Positions 57,563-64,000 of a stretch of DNA of 64,000 bases are shown in pieces; the first letter of the stretch is position 1; each line of letters starts with the position of its first letter. The notes under the pieces were generated by a model. It saw nothing but the letters and a program-made list of their open reading frames with translations, did no database searches and was not told where the DNA came from. This DNA comes from Oscillospiraceae bacterium (GTDB lineage Bacteria; Bacillota; Clostridia; Oscillospirales; Oscillospiraceae), in assembly GCA_030625685.1 (NCBI GenBank), contig DAOUQJ010000002.1:182726-246725 (forward strand), written 5' to 3'. A program made the position numbers and the translations under genes.

Positions 57563-59029
57563 TTAGACCTCCTTACAAAGAGAACAGAAGCGTTCTTTCT
57601 CCTGCATAATTTTTGCACCTTGTGCTATATAGTCGTGGGGATATTTGGGGTTGGCTAGTCGAGTGATGCGCCCATGTTCGTAAGACACAATTTTACTGAT
57701 GCCACCCGCACCCAAAGAAAGGACATGGTGCAATTCTTCCATCATACAGATATTATATTCATTAACTTCTTGAAACTTTCCCCAACCAATATTTTCAAAA
57801 GCACCAGAACTGCGTTTTTGACGGTATAGGTAATATGGAGTGTAACCCTCTTTGCGCAATTTTGTGCTTGCATAGTCAAGCATAGCATTGAGGGTTTTTT
57901 TGTCTTCTAATATATCTAGAAGTTTTGACAAATGCGACCCTCGTTTGATAGCGAGTGTATGCACAGTGATGTGTTCAGGAGATAAAGAAAGAATAGTATC
58001 AAGCGTTTGTTTGAACCCACTAATATCATCGCCCGGCAAGCCAGCAATGAGGTCCATATTAATGCAGGAAAACCCCATTTCTCGTGCCAAATCAAAGGCA
58101 GAGAGAATATCATTTGCCGTGTGATTTCGACCAATCGACGCCAAAACAGTGTCTTGCATGGTTTGAGGATTGATGGAAATGCGGTTGCAGTTCCAAGATT
58201 TTAGAACAGATAGCTTTTCTTGAGTGATGGTATCTGGGCGACCAGCTTCTACTGTATATTCAAGCTGCGCTTTGAGGGGAATGTGCGTGTGTATCGCTTC
58301 CATTAAATTATGGAGTTGCGCTGGAGATAGGGTTGTAGGTGTGCCACCACCTATGTATATGGCTCGTGCGATGAGTCCATGCTCATGCATGGCACGACCT
58401 GCTGTTTTGATTTCTTCGTGTAATAATATCAAGTAGGGCTCCATAAAGGAATTGTTGTGAGGAACAGAAGAAATGAATGAGCAGTAATTACAACGAGTAG
58501 GACAAAATGGTATGCCAATATAAAGAGAGAGCTCATTGTCTTTGAGTGACGATTTAACATCAATCGTCGCCACAGCACAATCCATTGCCATTTGAGCGCG
58601 CTCCGGTGTTACGTGAAAGTCATTTTCTAGAATCCTTCGCGCTTGTTCCAATGAAGTGCCTTCAAGGATTGCTTTTGTAGGAATTTTAACTGGGCGAACT
58701 CCAGACAACATGCCCCAAGCAGGCTCTTCGTTGAGATATTTGACACAGGCAAGATATGTGGTGGATTGCAACAAACGTCGACGCTGTCTTGTCAATTGCA
58801 CTGAGTCATCACTATTTGGAAGGGCAGGAACGGTGGATGTGTGTGAATATATACCGCCATCACGGTGTAATGTTGCTGTTGCAGTTAGGGTTGAATGGAT
58901 ATTCTCAAGTGTGACCAGTAGCTTGTTATTCTCTGACTCTGCATCAGATAATATTTCTCTTGGAAAGAGAATGAACAGCATTTGTTCAATAGCATATCGT
59001 TCATTGTGTCCAGAAAAAGAGAGAAACAT
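57563..59029 (-). CDS. hemZ: Coproporphyrinogen dehydrogenase HemZ
   Basis: Oxygen-independent enzyme of the HemN family, a radical SAM protein of 488 residues. The cluster motif is FCPTRCNYCSF, followed by GGGTPTTLSP and AGRPDTI. It acts in haem synthesis, or as a HemW-type haem chaperone; the short N-terminal extension and genomic habit favour HemZ. Its ATG shares a base with the MBL gene stop (TAATG). Confidence 0.9.
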   Translation of the reverse strand: MFLSFSGHNERYAIEQMLFILFPREILSDAESENNKLLVTLENIHSTLTATATLHRDGGIYSHTSTVPALPNSDDSVQLTRQRRRLLQSTTYLACVKYLNEEPAWGMLSGVRPVKIPTKAILEGTSLEQARRILENDFHVTPERAQMAMDCAVATIDVKSSLKDNELSLYIGIPFCPTRCNYCSFISSVPHNNSFMEPYLILLHEEIKTAGRAMHEHGLIARAIYIGGGTPTTLSPAQLHNLMEAIHTHIPLKAQLEYTVEAGRPDTITQEKLSVLKSWNCNRISINPQTMQDTVLASIGRNHTANDILSAFDLAREMGFSCINMDLIAGLPGDDISGFKQTLDTILSLSPEHITVHTLAIKRGSHLSKLLDILEDKKTLNAMLDYASTKLRKEGYTPYYLYRQKRSSGAFENIGWGKFQEVNEYNICMMEELHHVLSLGAGGISKIVSYEHGRITRLANPKYPHDYIAQGAKIMQEKERFCSLCKEV

Positions 59030-59649
59030 TAGGATTGTTTGGCTGCTTCACGCATGAAGGAGTTGTTTGCACGCTCTTTTGCCAAAGTGGTAAAGCCTTC
59101 ATGTCCAGGAAATACCTGATAGTCTCCGTTCATGTCATGCAAACGTTTGAGAGAGGCAAGCATTTCCGTATAACTGCCACCTGCAAAATCTGTTCGGCCA
59201 CAAGTGCCTTGGAATAGCGTGTCACCGGTAAATAGATTGCCATCAACACAGAAAACCAAAGAGCCTTTGGAATGGCCAGGGGTAACATGCACGTCAATAT
59301 TGAAAGAGCCCAATGGGAGAACATCGCCATCTGACGCATACTGCATATTGTTTTGAACAGCTAATTTCATATAGTTGTTTGGCATGCCAGAAGGATCGAC
59401 TTCTTCTGCGTGAACATATACAATGGCGTTAGGGTAATGTTTTGTAAGTTCAGGTAGAGCCAAGACGTGGTCATAATGTCCATGTGTGACAAGGATATAT
59501 TTGAGCTCCATACTACTTTCTTCAATCATTTTGACGAGATCTTGAGAACGATCACCGGGATCAATGATGGCACAAACGCCAGCATCCTTATCTCCGATTA
59601 AGTAACAGTTTGTGCCGAGTGCGCTTACACGCATGTGTGCGATATACAT
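59029..59649 (-). CDS. MBL-fold metallo-hydrolase (glyoxalase II-like)
   Basis: A 206-residue metallo-beta-lactamase-fold hydrolase with the metal motif THGHYDH near residue 55, TPGHSKGS near residue 120, GDTLF and PGHE. Substrate unknown; glyoxalase II-like. GAGG lies eight bases before ATG 59649. Confidence 0.92.
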   Translation of the reverse strand: MYIAHMRVSALGTNCYLIGDKDAGVCAIIDPGDRSQDLVKMIEESSMELKYILVTHGHYDHVLALPELTKHYPNAIVYVHAEEVDPSGMPNNYMKLAVQNNMQYASDGDVLPLGSFNIDVHVTPGHSKGSLVFCVDGNLFTGDTLFQGTCGRTDFAGGSYTEMLASLKRLHDMNGDYQVFPGHEGFTTLAKERANNSFMREAAKQS

Positions 59650-59667
59650 TATATTCACCTCATATAA

Positions 59668-60111
59668 TTATTTGGAGTCAGTATCAAACAGGATGGTTAC
59701 AGGGCCATCGTTGACAGAAGAAACGTGCATATAGGCACCAAACTGTCCTTGTTCGACGGGTATATCCAATTGGCAGCATTCTTTTATGAACGCTTCATAA
59801 AGTTGTTTAGCTAGGTCAGGTGCGCCAGCTCCGGTAAAACTAGGGCGACGGCTTTTGGTGCTGGCATATAGTGTGAATTGTGAAACAGCAAGGATACTTC
59901 CGCCAATGGTTTTGATGTCTAAATTCATCTTGCCCTTATCATCTTGAAATACGCGTAAAGTAGCAATTTTTTGTGCCAAATATTTCACATCTTCCAAACT
60001 ATCATTCTGACCGACACCGAGAAGCACCAGAAACCCTTCATTAATTTCACCAAAAATCACATCATCTACAGAGACCGAAGCTTTGGAGACTCTGGTGACA
60101 ACTGCACGCAT
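59668..60111 (-). CDS. dtd: D-aminoacyl-tRNA deacylase
   Basis: Removes D-amino acids from tRNA. The 147-residue protein starts MRAVVTRVSKASV and has the proofreading motifs AVSQFTLYAST and NDGPVTILFDT. AAAGGTG lies seven bases before ATG 60111. A function against D-Asp is plausible in a strain that makes D-Asp, but this is context only. Confidence 0.95.
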   Translation of the reverse strand: MRAVVTRVSKASVSVDDVIFGEINEGFLVLLGVGQNDSLEDVKYLAQKIATLRVFQDDKGKMNLDIKTIGGSILAVSQFTLYASTKSRRPSFTGAGAPDLAKQLYEAFIKECCQLDIPVEQGQFGAYMHVSSVNDGPVTILFDTDSK

Positions 60112-60199
60112 GAGAACACACCTTTCTAAACTAAATTTCAAATTTTAATATAACACCGAACGCTTCGTATCGTCAAGCGTGAGCTTATCTAAAAAATTT

Positions 60200-60229
60200 G
60201 TATACAACCGCGCTAACATTGCCATAATA
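60200..60229 (+). promoter_or_regulatory. Sigma-G-like promoter of the ger operon
   Basis: GTATA (60200-60204) and CATAATA (60223-60229) with an 18-base spacer match the forespore sigma-G pattern (GHATR, CATWHTA). It lies 22 bases before gerA and fits a germinant receptor gene. Confidence 0.72.
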
Positions 60230-60251
60230 TAGGCAAAAGGAGCGCGATGAA

Positions 60252-61748
60252 ATGATTGAAACAAAAGAGAAACTTGAATTTCATCCACGAAAAGAACCGC
60301 AGTATGATGCAGCACTGTCGATAAAGGCGATAGAAGAGGCCTTTTCAGACTGTGTTGATTTTATTAAGAGAGGAATACAAATCGGGGAACATCGTGGATA
60401 TATGTTTTATGTGTTAGGCATGGCGAGAAACGAAAGGGTGAGCGATTATTTGCTCAAACCCATTGCCCAAACGCATAAGCTCGAAGGTTTGGGCAAAATG
60501 GATGCACTGGAGATGCTTCATCGAGAAGTTCTATATGATGTATCACACTATTGGCAAGATAAACTCGATGACGTCATCAATGATATGATTAAAGGAAATG
60601 TCGTGTTTGCATTAGAGGGGATACCTGTGATGCTGTCTTGCATAGTGCCAACAGAAGAAAAACGTAGCATTTCTTCTCCTCAAAATGAACCTTCTATTAA
60701 AGGTGGAAAAGATTCATTTGTAGAATCCATCCGCACCAATACGAGTTTGGTGCGAAGAAGACTACGCCTTCCGTCTCTCAAAATTCAAGAGGTTATTGTT
60801 GGTAGACAGAGCCGGACATGGGTAGACATTATATATATTGAAGGCTTGACAAATCCGAGTTTTGTAGAAGAAACCAAACGACGATTAGAAGCAATTGATA
60901 TTGATGCATTCATTGACGCCGGTCAACTAGAAGAATACGTGAATGACAATGCGAGGAAGACGCCGTTTCCTCTAGTAGCATATACGGAAAGGCCAGATCG
61001 ATTTTGTGCAAATATTGTGGATGGGCGAGTGGGGCTCATTGTCGATGGCTTACCTCTTGGCTTTTTTCTTCCCACAAACATTGGTTTATTTTTTAAAGCA
61101 AATGAAGATAAATCAAAAAACTGGATGGAAGCGTCGTTTTTGCGCTTGTTGCGATATATGTGTATGCTAGTCGCGCTTTATCTTCCTGCACTATATGTTT
61201 CAGCAGTGAATTTTCATCATGAAATGCTACCAGCGTCGCTTGCGTGGTCTATCATGCAGGCGAAAATTGATGTGCCATTTTCAACGTTATTTGAACTGAT
61301 ACTATTGTTAATTGCATTTGAAATTGTGCAAGAAGCAGCTGTTCGGTTGCCGCCAGCGATTGGGACAACCGTTTCGATTTTGGGAGGGCTTGTAGTTGGT
61401 AGCGCAGCGGTTCAAGCAAATCTCATATCTCCCGCGGTGCTCATTGTGGTGGCTGCAGCAGGTATTGCTGGATATACAATGCCAAGTCAAGCATTTTCAG
61501 GGGCACTGCGTTTGTGGCGATTGGTTTTTGTCATTGTAGGCGGTATGACAGGACTTTTTGGAGTTGTGTCGGCTAGCGTATTACTTGTGTACCATCTTGC
61601 CAACTTGCAAAGTTTTGGTGTGCCTTACCTGAGTCCGTTTGCGTCTACTGAAGGAGAAGAAATTAAAAATGTGTTGCGCTTGCCACTTTCTGTTATGAAA
61701 TTTCGTGAAAGGGTGTTAAAAACAAAAAACAGGAGGACGCAGCGATGA
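60252..61748 (+). CDS. Spore germinant receptor subunit GerA-type (A subunit)
   Basis: A 498-residue A-subunit: a long hydrophilic N-terminal half (residues about 1-270) and about five membrane spans after residue 290, including RLLRYMCMLVALYLPALYVSA and AIGTTVSILGGLVVG, features of the GerA family. AAAGGAG lies nine bases before the ATG. It lies in the inner spore membrane and forms the nutrient sensor with the B and C subunits. Confidence 0.95.
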   Translation: MIETKEKLEFHPRKEPQYDAALSIKAIEEAFSDCVDFIKRGIQIGEHRGYMFYVLGMARNERVSDYLLKPIAQTHKLEGLGKMDALEMLHREVLYDVSHYWQDKLDDVINDMIKGNVVFALEGIPVMLSCIVPTEEKRSISSPQNEPSIKGGKDSFVESIRTNTSLVRRRLRLPSLKIQEVIVGRQSRTWVDIIYIEGLTNPSFVEETKRRLEAIDIDAFIDAGQLEEYVNDNARKTPFPLVAYTERPDRFCANIVDGRVGLIVDGLPLGFFLPTNIGLFFKANEDKSKNWMEASFLRLLRYMCMLVALYLPALYVSAVNFHHEMLPASLAWSIMQAKIDVPFSTLFELILLLIAFEIVQEAAVRLPPAIGTTVSILGGLVVGSAAVQANLISPAVLIVVAAAGIAGYTMPSQAFSGALRLWRLVFVIVGGMTGLFGVVSASVLLVYHLANLQSFGVPYLSPFASTEGEEIKNVLRLPLSVMKFRERVLKTKNRRTQR

Positions 61749-62803
61749 AAAAAAGACAAGCGTTCTTGTTGATTATGCTATGTGTTTCGTTATCAGGCTG
61801 TCAGTTGAGCACATTCTTACCAAGAGCAAGTGAGCCCCGAAACAGTGCAATTGTTAGCGTGCTGGGTGTTGAGGGGTTGGAGTATGATTTGGTGCGTGTG
61901 TATGCCATGTCTCAAAATAGAAATGAGATGGAGGCGGTGACTATGATGGCACAAGAAGATAGCATTTCACATGCTATACAGAAGACAAGAGACGAAGGTC
62001 CGAATACAGCTAGCTATGCACATGTAGAACATTTGATGCTGGAAGAAGGCAGTGCAAAAGAACAATTAGATAAGCTTCTGAGCATGTCATTTCAAAATGG
62101 AGAACAAAGTATTGAAAGTAAATTGTGGCTTTTGAAAGATGGCGAAATGCAAGATTTGTTTGAAAACCATAAAAATTTAGCCAATCAATTGGACAGTTTG
62201 AAAACAGGGGCAAAAGCAGGTACAAGCTTACCTGATATGAGTTTGCGTCAAGTGGCAAGTCGGTTGTTTGATGATGGAACAGTGGTGCTTCCAGCGCTGA
62301 GATGGGAAAATGAACAGTTATCTTTTCAAAGTTATGCTGTATTTCAAGATGGTAAAGAAGTTGTCTATTTAGAAGATGAGGTTGCACGTAGTTATGCAAT
62401 TTTTCAAAATGATATGTATCACTGGTTGGAGGATGTTAGTACAAAAGATGGAAGCCTTGCGGTGTCTATGCGCAGAAAAAAACTGCGTGTGCAGCCACAA
62501 TTTGAAGAAAATATACTAAAGGGATTGACCATCTTTTGCAATCTGGAGGCTAGCTTACCAGAAGAATGGGAAATGGATGCACATGAGGAGTTAAAACAAA
62601 GTATTGAGACTCAACTTGAAAATGAGATATTGCATGCGGTCAATACTTGGCAGTTAGAAGGGGTTGATGTTGTGAATCTTCGACGCAAAGCAGGAATGGG
62701 CGAACCGTATTCTTGGACAGAGATCGAAAACCAATGGGAAAAGGCGTTTTCATCTTTGCAGTGCGAAGTGGATGTCAAAGTCAATCTCAAACATTTCTTT
62801 TAA
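61745..62803 (+). CDS. Germinant receptor lipoprotein, GerC subunit
   Basis: A Ger(x)C lipoprotein of 352 residues. Signal peptide with lipobox LSGC at about residue 19, then a mainly hydrophilic domain ending in ENQWEKAFSSLQCEVDVKV. The ATG overlaps the stop of the A-subunit gene (ATGA). Order is A-C-B rather than the commoner A-B-C. Confidence 0.93.
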   Translation: MKKRQAFLLIMLCVSLSGCQLSTFLPRASEPRNSAIVSVLGVEGLEYDLVRVYAMSQNRNEMEAVTMMAQEDSISHAIQKTRDEGPNTASYAHVEHLMLEEGSAKEQLDKLLSMSFQNGEQSIESKLWLLKDGEMQDLFENHKNLANQLDSLKTGAKAGTSLPDMSLRQVASRLFDDGTVVLPALRWENEQLSFQSYAVFQDGKEVVYLEDEVARSYAIFQNDMYHWLEDVSTKDGSLAVSMRRKKLRVQPQFEENILKGLTIFCNLEASLPEEWEMDAHEELKQSIETQLENEILHAVNTWQLEGVDVVNLRRKAGMGEPYSWTEIENQWEKAFSSLQCEVDVKVNLKHFF

Positions 62804-62815
62804 AAGGAGCAGAGC

Positions 62816-63889
62816 ATGAAACAAAATAGTATTTCTATGAGACAAATGATGATTGTGTTATTCATTGCGCTCATTTCCTTGGCAATAGAAATAGTGCCGA
62901 GTTTTACGCAAGCAGGTTCGGCTATTTACATCGCTCCTTTGCTGGCTGCACCTGTAGTACTCATTGTGGTGTGGTTGACGGCGGGGGTAGACAGAGAGAA
63001 TTTTAGTAATACCATTCGCAATTTAATGGGTAAACAAATGAGTCTACTTGTCAACGTCTTGTTTCTGGTGTGGACAATGCTGTTGCTTGTGAGTAATACA
63101 GCCCGATGTGCAAGTCGATTAAGTCCAAGTCAACATGATGTTCTGCTTACCTCTATTCTGGTTTTAGTGCTATCGATAATAATGGCGAGCCGTCGTTTGG
63201 ATGCTTTTGCTCGGTCATGTGAAATCTTTTACATGGCGATGATAACTGGAATAGTAGGCATTGTAATCCTGGCTGCAGTACATCTGCAAGGGGAATACAT
63301 CATATTAATTAATAAAGCACAAATTAAAAACTTGCCAAGTGTAACGCTGTCTCTTTTAGGAATTAGTAGTATTGGCTTTCTGAGTGTCTTCTTATTCGGT
63401 GATGTGGGAGAGCGCAAAGAGGATAAGAAAAACATTTATTTATGGTCAAGTGTATTCTTTCTTGCCTTGGCTATTTTGCTCATGTCAATTGTCGGTACAT
63501 TTGGTCCAGGATTATTTGGAGAGATGCAAAGTGCATTCTTTCAAATGGTTGCAGGTTTAGGAGTGACAGGAGCATTTCAACGATTAGAAGCATTGGTGTC
63601 TGCACTGTTCTTTCTAGGAGACGTTGCTTTACTTGGTTTTTTATTATTTGTAATTCGTTCAATTGTTAGTTCAATGCTTCAAAAAGATAGCAACAAGACA
63701 GTGTGGATTGTTGGAGTTATTGCATTTATTCTAGGACAAATGTTAGCAAAGCAAAGTGTATTTTTACAAATAGTGTTGCAGACTATCATACCTTATGGCA
63801 GTGTGGGGATAACTCTATTTATAATAGGTATCATGGCAATGAAGAAAGCAAAAAATAAAAAAATCAAAAAAGATGAAAAAAGTAGTTGA
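62816..63889 (+). CDS. Germinant receptor permease-like B subunit
   Basis: Endospore germination permease, 357 residues, about 10 membrane spans, family of amino-acid transporters. B subunits bind the germinant. AAAGGAG precedes the ATG. The TGA stop lies within the -35 of the following promoter. Confidence 0.93.
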   Translation: MKQNSISMRQMMIVLFIALISLAIEIVPSFTQAGSAIYIAPLLAAPVVLIVVWLTAGVDRENFSNTIRNLMGKQMSLLVNVLFLVWTMLLLVSNTARCASRLSPSQHDVLLTSILVLVLSIIMASRRLDAFARSCEIFYMAMITGIVGIVILAAVHLQGEYIILINKAQIKNLPSVTLSLLGISSIGFLSVFLFGDVGERKEDKKNIYLWSSVFFLALAILLMSIVGTFGPGLFGEMQSAFFQMVAGLGVTGAFQRLEALVSALFFLGDVALLGFLLFVIRSIVSSMLQKDSNKTVWIVGVIAFILGQMLAKQSVFLQIVLQTIIPYGSVGITLFIIGIMAMKKAKNKKIKKDEKSS

Positions 63890-63914
63890 CAAAGCGGAAA
63901 TGATTTGGTATTCT
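63886..63914 (+). promoter_or_regulatory. Strong sigma-A promoter at window edge, possible rRNA or other highly expressed unit
   Basis: TTGACA (63886-63891) and TATTCT (63909-63914) with a 17-base spacer. A second TTGACA (63984-63989) begins near the edge, suggesting tandem promoters. A 14-bp palindrome GCTGTTGCAACAGC lies at 63921-63934, near the expected start of transcription. Tandem strong promoters suggest an rRNA operon or a very active gene, but the product is out of view. Confidence 0.6.
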
Positions 63915-64000
63915 AGTAAAGCTGTTGCAACAGCGACGGCAAAAAACTGGCAGAACTTTGTGAAAGATTGTCAAAAATAAGTCTTGACACGAAGGGCAGG

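Overview
The window is a 64 kb stretch around the replication origin of a low-GC, endospore-forming Firmicute, most likely a member of the Clostridia. The evidence is the dnaA-dnaN-yaaA-recF-remB-gyrB-gyrA core; the rpmH-rnpA-yidD-yidC-jag operon; strong Shine-Dalgarno sites (GGAGG-like) before almost every gene; and sporulation or germination genes (gpr, a YtvI-like permease, a gerA-type operon, ricT). No tRNA, rRNA gene, insertion sequence, prophage or CRISPR array was seen. The family or genus cannot be fixed from the sequence alone.

Layout. (1) 1-9.6 kb, minus strand: a partial MurE-like ligase, an aspartate/glutamate racemase and a D-aspartate-ligase-like ATP-grasp enzyme lie directly downstream of recJ and the (p)ppGpp enzyme gene relA; then glyS and the spore protease gene gpr. 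(2) 9.7-12.6 kb, plus strand: rpsT, a YtvI/AI-2E-type permease and an HtrA protease. (3) 12.7-17.8 kb, minus strand: ricT, holB, then jag-yidC-yidD-rnpA-rpmH. (4) 18.2-21.3 kb, plus strand: a polar amino-acid ABC transporter and a cytidylate-kinase-like gene, placed between rpmH and dnaA where most relatives have only intergenic DNA. (5) 21.8-31 kb, plus strand: dnaA, the oriC-type DnaA-box cluster, dnaN, yaaA, recF, remB, gyrB, gyrA, rnhA. (6) 31-52.8 kb, minus strand: aspS, hisS, an MgsA-like protein with a degenerate active site, minD, rsmG, a small membrane protein, serS, parB, soj, two parS sites, noc, a radical SAM/tatD pair, rqcP, lepB, an SbcC/SbcD-like pair, ymdB, a PBP2, mreD, mreC, maf and a U32 protease. 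(7) 53-55 kb, plus strand: dnaD and a DnaI/DnaC-like helicase loader. (8) 55-60.1 kb, minus strand: xth, mrp, a uridine-kinase-like gene, hemZ, an MBL hydrolase and dtd. (9) 60.2-63.9 kb, plus strand: a gerA-gerC-gerB germinant receptor operon behind a sigma-G-like promoter, followed at the window edge by promoter-like sequence.

How it fits together. Most of the window is chromosome initiation (dnaA, oriC, dnaN, gyrase, dnaD/dnaI), segregation and division-site control (parB, soj, parS, noc, minD), envelope growth (mreC, mreD, PBP2, lepB, yidC, D-amino-acid genes) and translation (four aminoacyl-tRNA synthetases, rpsT, rpmH, rsmG, dtd, rqcP). Points that stand out: an MgsA homologue lacking its catalytic residues; a Maf gene that must start at a non-canonical codon; a parS site at the centre of a 32-bp perfect palindrome that looks like the noc terminator; a D-aspartate cell-wall cassette joined to relA; and a 21 kb block of housekeeping genes that appears to be head-on to replication.
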